Below, one piece after another: positions 6,742-14,777 of a stretch of 64,000 nucleotides of DNA (position 1 is the first letter of the stretch; each line of letters starts with the position of its first letter). Position numbers and translations under genes: made by a program. Location of the stretch: contig NZ_LR130817.1 in NCBI RefSeq assembly GCF_900626145.1, forward strand, positions 488,335 to 552,334, in the 5' to 3' direction. The notes below the pieces were generated by a model. It was given only the letters and a program-made list of their open reading frames with translations, was not told the DNA's origin and did no database searches. The stretch is from Intestinimonas timonensis. Its GTDB lineage: Bacteria > Bacillota > Clostridia > Oscillospirales > Oscillospiraceae.

Positions 6742-6828
6742 GCTGCTATGGTGGAATAGGCAGACGCGCCAGCTTGAGGTGCTGGTGGGAGAAATCCCGT
6801 ATGGGTTCGAGTCCCATTAGCAGTACCA
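6742..6828 (+). tRNA. tRNA-Leu (GAG)
   Basis: Class II. Acceptor GCTGCTA/TAGCAGT, anticodon stem CCAGC/GCTGG with loop TTGAGGT, T-loop TTCGAGT, encoded CCA. Confidence 0.93.
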
Positions 6829-6832
6829 ACAT

Positions 6833-6909
6833 GGTGCGTTGGACGAATTGGTAGAGTCACCACCCTTTCAAGGTGGAATTTCCGGGTTCGATCCCCGGAC
6901 GCATCACCA
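6833..6909 (+). tRNA. tRNA-Glu (TTC)
   Basis: Acceptor GGTGCGT/ACGCATC, anticodon stem CCACC/GGTGG with loop CTTTCAA, T-loop TTCGATC, encoded CCA. Confidence 0.92.
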
Positions 6910-6910
6910 A

Positions 6911-6959
6911 TGCAACCTAAATTGGTTGCAAAATAAAAATGCAACCATAAATGGTTGCT
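6911..6959 (+). repeat. Tandem pair of identical hairpin stems
   Basis: TGCAACC, six-base loop, GGTTGCA at 6911-6930, then the same stem again at 6940-6959 with a different loop, nine bases apart. Tail T-runs are absent, so processing or protein binding is more likely than termination. Confidence 0.6.
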
Positions 6960-6965
6960 GTATAT

Positions 6966-7042
6966 GGCGTGTTAGCTCAGAAGAGTAGAGCACCGGCCTG
7001 TCACGTCGGAGGTCACGGGTTCAAGTCCCGTACACGTCGCCA
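6966..7042 (+). tRNA. tRNA-Asp (GTC)
   Basis: Acceptor GGCGTGT/ACACGTC, anticodon loop CTGTCAC, T-loop TTCAAGT, discriminator G, encoded CCA. Confidence 0.93.
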
Positions 7043-7049
7043 TTTTTAT

Positions 7050-7127
7050 AGGGGTTTGGTGTAATTGGTAGCACTCCGGTCTCCAAAACCGATGTAGGTG
7101 AGGGTTCAAGTCCTTCAACCCCTGCCA
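7050..7127 (+). tRNA. tRNA-Trp (CCA)
   Basis: Acceptor AGGGGTT/AACCCCT, anticodon loop CTCCAAA with one mismatch at the base of the stem, discriminator G as usual for Trp, encoded CCA. Confidence 0.9.
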
Positions 7128-7128
7128 T

Positions 7129-7204
7129 GCTGACATAGCTCTAATGGTAGAGCGGTTGCTTCGTAAGTAATAGGTTCAGAGTTCGAGTCTCTGTGTCAGC
7201 TCCA
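7129..7204 (+). tRNA. tRNA-Thr (CGT)
   Basis: Acceptor GCTGACA/TGTCAGC, anticodon loop TTCGTAA, T-loop TTCGAGT, encoded CCA. Confidence 0.92.
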
Positions 7205-7207
7205 TAT

Positions 7208-7283
7208 GCTGGTGTAGCTCAGTCGGTAGAGTGGCTGATTTGTAATCAGTAGGTCGGGGGTTCAAGTCCGTCCACCAGCTCCA
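7208..7283 (+). tRNA. tRNA-Thr (TGT)
   Basis: Acceptor GCTGGTG/CACCAGC, anticodon loop TTTGTAA, T-loop TTCAAGT, encoded CCA. Four bases separate it from tRNA-Thr(CGT). Confidence 0.94.
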
Positions 7284-7286
7284 TAT

Positions 7287-7362
7287 GCGGGTATAGCTCA
7301 GTTGGTAGAGCAGCTGACTCTTAATCAGAAGGTCGTGGGTTCAACCCTCTCTACCCGCACCA
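7287..7362 (+). tRNA. tRNA-Lys (CTT)
   Basis: Acceptor GCGGGTA/TACCCGC, anticodon loop CTCTTAA, T-loop TTCAACC, encoded CCA. Confidence 0.92.
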
Positions 7363-7381
7363 ATATAAGAATAGTAAATAT

Positions 7382-7468
7382 AGGGGAGCGCCAGAGTTGG
7401 AGAGCTGGGGCGGTCTGTAAAACCGTTGCTTTCGAGCTGAGTGGGTTCGACTCCCACCTCCCCTACCA
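7382..7468 (+). tRNA. tRNA-Tyr (GTA)
   Basis: Class II. Acceptor AGGGGAG/CTCCCCT, anticodon loop CTGTAAA, variable arm TGCTTTCGAGC, T-loop TTCGACT, encoded CCA. Confidence 0.93.
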
Positions 7469-7539
7469 TACAAATATTTGTTGCTACCCGATATGCAACT
7501 GAAATAAGGTCGGGTTCAAATTGACGAGTGGGTGATTCA

Positions 7540-7710
7540 ATGAAGTTCCCGTTTGGATCTTTAATGTATTATGTGTCCCCGGTGAATGGAGCAAAAACAC
7601 TTTGCCTATACATTCGAGACGATCATGGAAAGGCTGTTGTGTTCTTTGAGCACGCAGAATGGGCAGCTCGGGTTGGGTACGATCAGCTTGAAAAAATAAT
7701 GTGTGCCTAA
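7540..7710 (+). CDS. Very small protein gene inside the tRNA array
   Basis: 56 residues from ATG 7540 (a GTG four codons earlier is the alternative). The sequence alternates hydrophobic and polar residues, as in a small beta-rich domain (MKFPFGSLMYYV, later GKAVVFFEHAEWAA). The family is not recognised. It lies between tRNA-Tyr and tRNA-Ser in the same direction. It has no strong ribosome site (GTGGGTG), so expression is uncertain. Confidence 0.45.
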   Translation: MKFPFGSLMYYVSPVNGAKTLCLYIRDDHGKAVVFFEHAEWAARVGYDQLEKIMCA

Positions 7711-7721
7711 ATTTTACAAGT

Positions 7722-7814
7722 GGCGGAATTGACCCCAGTAGGTGCGGGGAGCAGTCTTGAAAACTGTTGGTCGTGATGAGCGGCTTGTGGGTTCGAGTCC
7801 TACTTCCGCCGCCA
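7722..7814 (+). tRNA. tRNA-Ser (TGA)
   Basis: Class II, 93 bases. Acceptor GGCGGAA/TTCCGCC, D-stem CCCC/GGGG, anticodon stem GCAGT/ACTGT with loop CTTGAAA, long variable arm, T-loop TTCGAGT, discriminator G, encoded CCA. Confidence 0.93.
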
Positions 7815-7954
7815 ACGGGATGTGTTGATATTTACTGCTTTCTAACGACCCCAAGACAAACGGTACGAAAGCGGCGCGGTTCCAGCGATAGGGGACGGTG
7901 GACTTTGCTACGCTGTCCTGTGCAATGCCGATAAACAAAAATGCGTAGCGCTAT
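7815..7954 (+). other. Structured spacer in RNA array
   Basis: 140 bases. GCTACGC and GCGTAGC close a large loop, and GGAC/GTCC forms a smaller stem. There is no tRNA fold and no protein frame of note. Confidence 0.3.
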
Positions 7955-8030
7955 GGGATGATAGCTCAGTTGGAAGAGCGGCAGGTTGAAGCCCTGCGCG
8001 TCGGAGGTTCGATTCCTTCTCATCCCACCA
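7955..8030 (+). tRNA. tRNA-Phe (GAA)
   Basis: Acceptor GGGATGA/TCATCCC, anticodon stem GCAGG/CCTGC with loop TTGAAGC, T-loop TTCGATT, encoded CCA. Confidence 0.94.
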
Positions 8031-8093
8031 GTCCGTAAGGATACTACCTATGATGACGTGTGACGGCTCTGACACGTCGGTAAAATAAAAATT

Positions 8094-8345
8094 GGCCGTG
8101 TGCAGGTAGATTGGGGTCGCTCCCTCCGGTGAAAGTCCGGCGCAGGCAAAACGCGATAGACCAACCTAAACGCTGTAAGCAAAGCGGCAAGCCGATCAGG
8201 AGCGCGGCGGGCTGGCATACCCCAACGGGACTTCGTGAGCCTGGGAAAGTATGCCCCTCTAATGGTAGTCAGCAATGGAGGATAAATAAGTGTAGTAACC
8301 GTGCAAATCGGAATTATTGCCTGATTAAGATAACATATCACGGCT
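8094..8345 (+). ncRNA. Unassigned structured RNA between tRNA-Phe and tRNA-Lys
   Basis: The 387-base gap 8031-8417 contains no convincing gene but strong nested stems: an outer GCCGTG/CACGGC (8095-8100 with 8339-8344), AGGT-TTGG-GGTC with GACC-AACCT, CCGG, loop TGAAAGT, CCGG (8126-8140), CGCT/AGCG (8171-8186), and a perfect GGCATAC/GTATGCC (8214-8220 with 8249-8255). An upstream hairpin GACGTGT/ACACGTC lies at 8055-8078. The GTGAAAGTCCGG piece recalls both cobalamin riboswitches and RNase P P4. The rest of either consensus is missing. Large ornate RNAs such as GOLLD and ROOL are known beside phage tRNA arrays, so a member or relative of that kind is possible. Confidence 0.5.
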
Positions 8346-8417
8346 GTGAATGGCGGTCGGAATCCAAGGTAAAGGTGTGTGGTGAGGCCGGGAGTGGAGT
8401 CACTTCATACAACATAT

Positions 8418-8493
8418 GCGCCTGTAGCTCAGTTGGGAGAGCAGCGCACTTTTAATGCGTGGGTCGGGGGTTCAAATCCCTTCAGGCGCACCA
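8418..8493 (+). tRNA. tRNA-Lys (TTT)
   Basis: Acceptor GCGCCTG/CAGGCGC, anticodon loop CTTTTAA, T-loop TTCAAAT, encoded CCA. Last tRNA of the array. Confidence 0.95.
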
Positions 8494-8514
8494 GAAGAAA
8501 TAATAACGATTGAG

Positions 8515-8548
8515 AAAACCTCGGAGTCTTTGGACTTCCGAGGTTTTG
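8515..8548 (+). terminator. Intrinsic terminator closing the RNA array
   Basis: Stem AAACCTCGGA with TTCCGAGGTTT and a final TTTTG. It lies 22 bases after the last tRNA and just before the ribosome site of the packaging genes. Confidence 0.75.
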
Positions 8549-8572
8549 TCATATAGAAAGGAGGTCGCGGAC

Positions 8573-9568
8573 GTGGCGGCAAAGAAACAGCTGATGAAAC
8601 CGGCTACACAAAAGGTAGTGAAAGATGCGAAGCCTACCGAAGTTGAGCCGCGTGTAATCAGCGATGAAGAATATCGCTGTACCTGCTGCGGCCACAAGTA
8701 CAAAAAACAGGAGACTAATTTTGGCCGTTCAAAGTCCCCTATTTATAAGGGCAACAACGGCTTTGTCTCTATCTGTAAGAACTGTGTTGCAGAGCTTTAC
8801 GAACAGTACGTAAAGTTCTATGACGGAGACGAAGATGCGGCGGCAGAGCGGATTTGCCAGATCACGGATATGTACTTTGATTTGGATATCTGGGCGTCGT
8901 CACGAAAGATCAGTGAGAGCCGCAATGGAAAGAGTCGCAATCGGATCAGTACCTATATTTCCAGACTGAATTTGAGCCAGGTAGACGGAGCAACGACCTA
9001 CTCTGATACATTGGTGCGGCGCTGGGAGGCCAATGTGGAAAACGCACCTACGGTGGAGGATGTGGCAAAAAATGACGACATCCAGACGCCCGAGGAGGTT
9101 GTGCGCCGGTTTGGTGTCGGTTTTGATGCTGGCGACTACGATTCTATGCAGTATGAGTATCAGGATTGGGTAAAGCGATACGGCGAACCGATGGATAAGC
9201 GGCAGGAGGAGCTGTATGTTTCAATTTGTTTCATGAAGCTCAACCTGCGAAAGCTACTCCAGAAGGGAGACTCCAACATTGGTACGGCTGCGAATAGCTA
9301 CAAGTCGCAGATTGACGCAGCTACTACTGAGATCGAAGACCGGAAGAAAAAGGCTGAGGCTGAAAAGCAGCTGAGTCCTTTGGGAGAAATGATTCGAGAT
9401 ATCGAGGAGTTTTGTCCGGCTGAATATTACAAGGACAAGAAGCTGTATGCGGACTTCGATCATTTGAAGGAGTATATTGAGCGGTTCATGACCAGACCTC
9501 TTCGCAATCTATTGACCGGCTCTAAGGAACTGGACAAGGAATTTAGCCTGTCTGATTCGGAGGAGTGA
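8573..9568 (+). CDS. Zinc-ribbon phage protein preceding the large terminase (possible small terminase)
   Basis: 331 residues from the GTG at 8573, which follows AAAGGAGG by nine bases. A longer TTG-started frame would run through the terminator and is rejected. A short Lys-rich tail is followed by a four-cysteine zinc ribbon (CTCC, later CKNC) near residues 37-78, then an acidic middle and a coiled-coil-like C-terminal third. Position directly before the large terminase suggests the DNA-recognition (small) subunit of the packaging motor. The sequence itself does not prove this. Confidence 0.6.
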   Translation: MAAKKQLMKPATQKVVKDAKPTEVEPRVISDEEYRCTCCGHKYKKQETNFGRSKSPIYKGNNGFVSICKNCVAELYEQYVKFYDGDEDAAAERICQITDMYFDLDIWASSRKISESRNGKSRNRISTYISRLNLSQVDGATTYSDTLVRRWEANVENAPTVEDVAKNDDIQTPEEVVRRFGVGFDAGDYDSMQYEYQDWVKRYGEPMDKRQEELYVSICFMKLNLRKLLQKGDSNIGTAANSYKSQIDAATTEIEDRKKKAEAEKQLSPLGEMIRDIEEFCPAEYYKDKKLYADFDHLKEYIERFMTRPLRNLLTGSKELDKEFSLSDSEE

Positions 9569-9571
9569 GTT

Positions 9572-11377
9572 ATGGATTACGAAGCGTTGATGGATGAGCG
9601 GCAAAAACACGTCCATGAACATTTCTCACCCAATAGCAAATTGAACGACCCTGAGTTTGTCAAAAAGCTATTGGATTGGATAACGTTTTGGCGAAGGAAC
9701 CCCAGCCGCTTTGTGCAGCGGTATTTCGGAATTACTCTGTATCTCTATCAGCACATCATTTTGTACCTGATGGATATTTTTCCGAGTATCTGCATTGTGG
9801 CCGCTCGTAGTGCGGCAAAGTCATTTATCATTGCGGTCTATGCCTGTAAAGAAGCAATTTTGCGGCCTGGATCATTGATCGTCGTAGCTTCGGCGACAAA
9901 AAAGCAGGCGAGATTGATCGTATCAGAAAAAATCGCCAAAGAGATTTTGCCAAGATCTCCGTTGCTTCAACAGGAGATTAAGACCATCAAGGACAACCAG
10001 AACGATATCGAAGTGAAGTTTAATAACGGAAGCTCTATTGTTGTATTGGTTGCCAATGAGAATGTGCGTGGATACCGTGCTACGGTCTTCATTTATGAAG
10101 AGTTCCGTATGATTGTGAAAAGCATTATCGACACGGTTCTTTCTCCTACGCTGTTCCAGCGGCAGATTCCGTTCAGAATCAAGTACCCCGACGAGTACAA
10201 AGAACTGAAAGAGGAACCGAAAGAAATCTATATCAGCTCTGCATGGTACAAATCTCACTGGATGTGGGACTACATGAAGCTCGTGACCCGCGATATGTTG
10301 GGCAAGGGCAAATCTGTTCTGATTGGTATGGATTACAGTATCGCTTTGAAGCACGAGATTAAAACCCGTGACTTCTTGGTGAAGGAGCGAAAGAAGCTGG
10401 ATAGGGTCGCCTGGACGATTGAGTATGAAAATCAGATGGTGGCCGAGAATGCTCATGCGTACTTCACCTACGATATGCTGAACAAGAACCGCGTGTTGAA
10501 ACGTCCGTTTTATCCAAGGAAGAACGAGGACGTACTGTCAAAGGTCAAGGCAAAGCACACAATTCCCAAACAGGCAGGAGAAATCCGTATTATCGCGTGC
10601 GATATTGCCCCGGAGGGCGGTACCGGCAACGATAACTCGGTATTTACTTGCATTCGTGCTCTCCCTGAGAGCAAGGAGTATAAGGTCTCAGATACCAGCG
10701 GAGATCATATTGAGGTCAAGCAGGGATATCGTCGGCAGGTAGTCTATATGGAGCCGCAGGCAGAATTTGAAACGACAAAACAAGCCATTCGCATTAAGCA
10801 GCTGTTCGCTGACTTTGAGGCGGATTATTGCGTTTTGGATACACGAAACGCGGGTGTCGCTATTTACGACGCTTTGGCTAAAGTGCTTTATGACGTAGAT
10901 CGGAACGTAGAATACGAACCTTGGACGTGTATGAACGATGATAAGCTGAAAGCTCGTATCGTAATTGCAGGCCAGAAAGAGGCGGTATTCTCGGTTAAGG
11001 CGTCCTTGGAGCTGAACAGCAAAATTGCTGTCTCTATGCGGGATAGTTTGAATAACCGGATGATCGAACTCATGGTAAGCAACCAAGAGGGCGTTGAAGA
11101 ATTGCAGCGCTTGTATCCTGAGTATGTCTCTGCCGATGTAGATACCCAACTTTTCTATGAGCGTCCTTTCCTTGAGACAGTGGCGTTGATCAATGAGATG
11201 ATTGGGTTGGAGTATACTGTGCAGAACCAGACCAACCTCATTAAGATTGAGGAACGCCCAGGTGCGCGGAAAGACCGGTATACATCAGTATCTTATGGCA
11301 ACTATTTCGTTTCACTTTTGGAGGCGGATCTTTTCTCGGATAGCTCCGGGTATGAATACGTAACACTTTGTAATTAA
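9572..11377 (+). CDS. terL: Terminase large subunit
   Basis: 601 residues, the usual size. The ATPase half has a Walker-A-like RSAAKS near residue 83, in which the usual Gly residues are replaced, then LIVVASATKKQA and a Walker B VFIYEE near 175. The nuclease half has ACDIAPEGG near 343 and CVLDTRNAG near 420, carrying acidic metal ligands. The enzyme pumps and cuts phage DNA at the portal. It starts three bases after the upstream stop with GGAGG before the ATG, and is followed by the portal gene. Confidence 0.9.
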   Translation: MDYEALMDERQKHVHEHFSPNSKLNDPEFVKKLLDWITFWRRNPSRFVQRYFGITLYLYQHIILYLMDIFPSICIVAARSAAKSFIIAVYACKEAILRPGSLIVVASATKKQARLIVSEKIAKEILPRSPLLQQEIKTIKDNQNDIEVKFNNGSSIVVLVANENVRGYRATVFIYEEFRMIVKSIIDTVLSPTLFQRQIPFRIKYPDEYKELKEEPKEIYISSAWYKSHWMWDYMKLVTRDMLGKGKSVLIGMDYSIALKHEIKTRDFLVKERKKLDRVAWTIEYENQMVAENAHAYFTYDMLNKNRVLKRPFYPRKNEDVLSKVKAKHTIPKQAGEIRIIACDIAPEGGTGNDNSVFTCIRALPESKEYKVSDTSGDHIEVKQGYRRQVVYMEPQAEFETTKQAIRIKQLFADFEADYCVLDTRNAGVAIYDALAKVLYDVDRNVEYEPWTCMNDDKLKARIVIAGQKEAVFSVKASLELNSKIAVSMRDSLNNRMIELMVSNQEGVEELQRLYPEYVSADVDTQLFYERPFLETVALINEMIGLEYTVQNQTNLIKIEERPGARKDRYTSVSYGNYFVSLLEADLFSDSSGYEYVTLCN

Positions 11378-11392
11378 AGGAGGTGAAGACAA

Positions 11393-13063
11393 GTGGCAGG
11401 AAAATCATTCTTTGGTCGGATTATGGGCCGGAATCAATCTGAAACGCAGACCGCAGTACCTATGTCGCAAGTAAACAGTGCGCCGCAGGACGACAAGACC
11501 TATGAGTTCAACACGCGTTTGGGTTCGTCTTATTTGAACGTGGTCAACTACGGTACGAAATGTACGGCACCGTATTCCACGGAAGAAATCACGCGAATGG
11601 CGAGAGATCCTATGCAGTACATCTCTGAATTGCGTCAATGGGCGAAGTGGGCGTATTACTCAAACGGCACGGTGACGACAGCTATTGATAGCCTGGTTAG
11701 TCTTCACTCCCTTGATTATGTGGTAGTTGTTAAGCCCAAGAAAGCGGGAGGCTCCCGTAAAGGGTATCGTGCCAGCATGGACAAGATGACCAGCGTGCTC
11801 CGGTCGATGCGCTACAAGGAGGTTATTCGTGACGGTCTATTCCACGATGCCAATGAGGGTATGTACGTGGGGTACATGGAGACGAGAACAGTACCAGTAG
11901 ACGATCGGCTTGCGCTGACTGATCTTGATATCCAAGGCATCACCGAGATTAACTCAGCCGGCGTCAACTGTGTTGTTATTTCTTTGCCGGTAGAATATAC
12001 AAGAATCATTGGCCGCAGGAACAACTGCTACGAAGTAGCGTTTGACCTGCGGTATTTTAGCGCCATGACAGAGGGAGATCGTAAGCGTAAGCTGCAAGGC
12101 TTCCCTCGTCAGATTCAAGAAGGATGGCGCAGATATTCCAATGGAGAGTTCCCGGATGGTGCGTGCTGGCAGAGACTGGACTGGCGCAAGACGATTGTAA
12201 CCAAGATCAAGAGCGGACAGAACGATCCGTACGGTGTGCCTTTTGCAGTAGCCGCGTTGGACGATATCGACTACGCCAAATACTTCATCAATACGAAGCG
12301 GCGTGTGTTGGATACGGTCAATAACCAGATTTACTATGAGACTTTCCCCGAGGGAAAGGACAAGGGTACATCTGCTCTGTCTCAGTCACAGCAAGAAAAC
12401 CAGCATAACACAGTCAAGCAAGCGCTGACGCAACGCAGCAACACAAACGGTGTATCATTCTTCTCTTTGGCTTCTGGCACAAAGATGGATCGGCTTCCGG
12501 TTGATCTCTCCCTTTTGAATGAGGAAAACGAAAATGCCATCAAAGAGGATGTGAATGAGGACATCGGCGTGGCTGCTGCTGCTCTGAGTGGCAGTTCTAC
12601 GGGTAACTATGCCACGGCCACACTGAATATGGAAATCGTTGCGAATAACGTATTCACGTGGATTGAGGCTTTGGTGGAAGAGCTGAACAAGTGCTTGAAT
12701 TACAACGTAATCAGGGACGGCAGCTACCGGGTGGAGTTCCGGGTGCTTCCCATTACTTTTGTCAATCGAGAAAAACAGGTGAAGTTTTTCTCTGACCTGT
12801 ATGCCCGTGGAAAGGGCAGCTTGATGGCATGGATTGCCTCTACAGGGTTTGACGTGGATGACTACCTCTCTCTTATGGATCTTGAGTTGGATGAAGACTT
12901 TGAGAATAAGTACCCTGTGCATAAGACCTCGTTTACTGTTACCGGTAAGGATGCGCCTGACGGTGATGTGGACAAGAGCACCGGTGGCGATCCTCCGGTC
13001 AATTCAAGCACAGAGTCTACAAAGGCTAATAATGCTAACGCAAGCCCCTCTCCGTCAGGATAA
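11393..13063 (+). CDS. Portal protein
   Basis: 556 residues, GTG start after AAAGGAGG. After a polar leader, residues 50-470 show the alternating helical stem and wing pattern of portals, with YVVVVKPKK and GVAAAALSG regions. A low-complexity Ser/Thr/Asn-rich tail ends the protein. It lies between terminase and protease-scaffold genes, which is the standard packaging order. The ring of twelve copies would sit at the capsid vertex. The call rests mainly on order and length. Confidence 0.82.
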   Translation: MAGKSFFGRIMGRNQSETQTAVPMSQVNSAPQDDKTYEFNTRLGSSYLNVVNYGTKCTAPYSTEEITRMARDPMQYISELRQWAKWAYYSNGTVTTAIDSLVSLHSLDYVVVVKPKKAGGSRKGYRASMDKMTSVLRSMRYKEVIRDGLFHDANEGMYVGYMETRTVPVDDRLALTDLDIQGITEINSAGVNCVVISLPVEYTRIIGRRNNCYEVAFDLRYFSAMTEGDRKRKLQGFPRQIQEGWRRYSNGEFPDGACWQRLDWRKTIVTKIKSGQNDPYGVPFAVAALDDIDYAKYFINTKRRVLDTVNNQIYYETFPEGKDKGTSALSQSQQENQHNTVKQALTQRSNTNGVSFFSLASGTKMDRLPVDLSLLNEENENAIKEDVNEDIGVAAAALSGSSTGNYATATLNMEIVANNVFTWIEALVEELNKCLNYNVIRDGSYRVEFRVLPITFVNREKQVKFFSDLYARGKGSLMAWIASTGFDVDDYLSLMDLELDEDFENKYPVHKTSFTVTGKDAPDGDVDKSTGGDPPVNSSTESTKANNANASPSPSG

Positions 13064-13075
13064 GGAGGTGAGAGT

Positions 13076-14275
13076 ATGTCTGAGAGAGCTTTTGCCCCTA
13101 TCTATGAGATCTCCAGTGAAAATAAGATTGCCGGCAGACGACCTATCAAGGTTGTATTGCATGAGATCTTCCCTGATAACACTCGTTGGCAGGAAAACGG
13201 AATCTCGTGGAAAGAGGAATATGTTCAAGCTAACCTCCACTCCGTTGTCGGAATGTCGATTGTAGCGGAATTTTTGACCGAAGATCGGGACGTTCCATAC
13301 AACCACGGTATGACGGATGTACGGGAGGAGGATAAGTTGCCTTTGTTTGAAGACGCCACTATGGTTGGACACTTCGACAAGGCGTATGTGGATGACGTAG
13401 AAATCGGAGGCGTTACTAAACGCTGCTTGGTAGCAGAAGGAACGCTGGATGAAATGCGTTATCCCAAGTTTGTTGCTTGGCTCCGCGAAAATATGGCGGA
13501 CTCTGTTGTTAAGGGTTCCGTGGAAATTGTGGGTAAGCCCGAGCACGATGGATACATTATTTACTCCGGCGGTTGGAAAGAGGAAGGTCGTGTTCCGCAG
13601 TATTACGATTACAGCGGATATGCGATTCTCAGTGTTAAACCGGCTGATGAAGCCGCCATCGTAATGGAGCTAAATAATAAAAAACTGGACAAGGAGGATG
13701 GAACAATGGACGAGAAGACCAAGAACGAGTTGATGGCGGCTGTGACTGGTGCTGTCTCTGAGGTCAACTCCAAGTGGGAGGAGTATTGGGCCAAAGTTGA
13801 CACGCTTCTGGCTGAGATTAGCCAGCTGAAAGCTGACATCGCACAGAAGGAAGCTGATATCAAGCAGCTTCAGGCGGATTACGACAAGGAAGCCGCCGCG
13901 AAGGAAGCGGCAGAGGCCGGACTGACTGAGGCTAACGCCGCGAAGGAAGCGGCAGAGGCCAGCCTCGTTGAGGCTAATGCCAAAATCACCGAAATGCAGA
14001 ACGCCGCTGCCGTGGCAGAACTGAATGCTGCACTGGCCCCCTACACCGAGGAGCAACGTGCAGTTGCCAAGGAAGATATCGACGCTTTCAATTCCAATCC
14101 CGGCAGCGTAGAGATCAACAGCATCGTTGGCAAAATCTGCACCGCTATGGTGCAGGCGGCTCGTGAGAGTCAAATCGCAGAAACCAATGCCGCCAGCCAG
14201 ATTGACGTATTTGGCATGACGGATGACGCCGGCAAGAAGGAGAACACCGATCCCGCCGACGTGGACGTATTTTAA
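13076..14275 (+). CDS. Capsid maturation protease fused to scaffold domain
   Basis: 399 residues. The first about 190 residues are a compact alpha/beta domain of the prohead-protease type (VVGMSIVAEF, NHGMTDV, VGHFDKAYVDD). From residue 200 a long coiled coil follows, with Ala/Glu/Lys repeats (KEAAEAGLTEANA twice), then an acidic tail. This is the layout of phages that fuse protease and internal scaffold in one chain. Catalytic residues are not certain. AAGGAGG precedes the ATG. The gene lies between portal and capsid genes. Confidence 0.72.
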   Translation: MSERAFAPIYEISSENKIAGRRPIKVVLHEIFPDNTRWQENGISWKEEYVQANLHSVVGMSIVAEFLTEDRDVPYNHGMTDVREEDKLPLFEDATMVGHFDKAYVDDVEIGGVTKRCLVAEGTLDEMRYPKFVAWLRENMADSVVKGSVEIVGKPEHDGYIIYSGGWKEEGRVPQYYDYSGYAILSVKPADEAAIVMELNNKKLDKEDGTMDEKTKNELMAAVTGAVSEVNSKWEEYWAKVDTLLAEISQLKADIAQKEADIKQLQADYDKEAAAKEAAEAGLTEANAAKEAAEASLVEANAKITEMQNAAAVAELNAALAPYTEEQRAVAKEDIDAFNSNPGSVEINSIVGKICTAMVQAARESQIAETNAASQIDVFGMTDDAGKKENTDPADVDVF

Positions 14276-14292
14276 GAAAGGGATGAAAAACA

Positions 14293-14754
14293 ATGAAGGC
14301 TAAGACGATTGGTTACTACAAGAACGTGCAGAACGTTGGCGACGTTAATGCCGCCGTCGATCTGAAGGTCGGCATGGGTGTGGTGCTGAATCGCGCCGCT
14401 CGTACTGCCAACCTGCCCGCCTCTGAGGAGGAGGCTAAGGCTTGCTTCCGCATCGTGAGCAATATCAACGACAAGCCCGAAATGCGTAATTTCGAGGAGA
14501 CGTTGACGGTCAAGGCCGGCGAGAAGGTACGCGCCGACGACCTGACCACTGTGGCAAATCTGGAGATGGAGTTTGCCAGCTATGAGATCAGCACCGACTA
14601 TGCCGGCATCTCTGTTGGCGATAAGCTGGTCTTTGGTACGGATGGCCTGCTCGCTAAGAGCACCGACGTAACCGGTTACAAGGTGTACTTCGAGGTTACG
14701 AAGAAGACCGCATACATGGGCAAGGGCGTCCTCGTCGTTGTCCGCGTGCAGTAA
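14293..14754 (+). CDS. Probable capsid decoration or head protein
   Basis: 153 residues, rich in beta strands, with a strongly expressed-gene codon style (GGC, GCC, CTG) like the major capsid gene beside it. It starts MKAKTIGYYKNVQ and has repeated short charged turns. The slot between scaffold and major capsid protein usually holds a decoration protein. There is no diagnostic motif, so the call rests on place, size and codon use. Confidence 0.55.
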   Translation: MKAKTIGYYKNVQNVGDVNAAVDLKVGMGVVLNRAARTANLPASEEEAKACFRIVSNINDKPEMRNFEETLTVKAGEKVRADDLTTVANLEMEFASYEISTDYAGISVGDKLVFGTDGLLAKSTDVTGYKVYFEVTKKTAYMGKGVLVVVRVQ

Positions 14755-14777
14755 GAAGAGAAAGAGAGGGATAAACG

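Noticed and set aside
8101-8160. Cobalamin riboswitch or RNase P RNA suggested by GTGAAAGTCCGG
   Set aside because: The rest of each consensus (GCCACTG/CCCGC for cobalamin; ACAGAA and P4 partner for RNase P) is missing, and no cobalamin gene follows.
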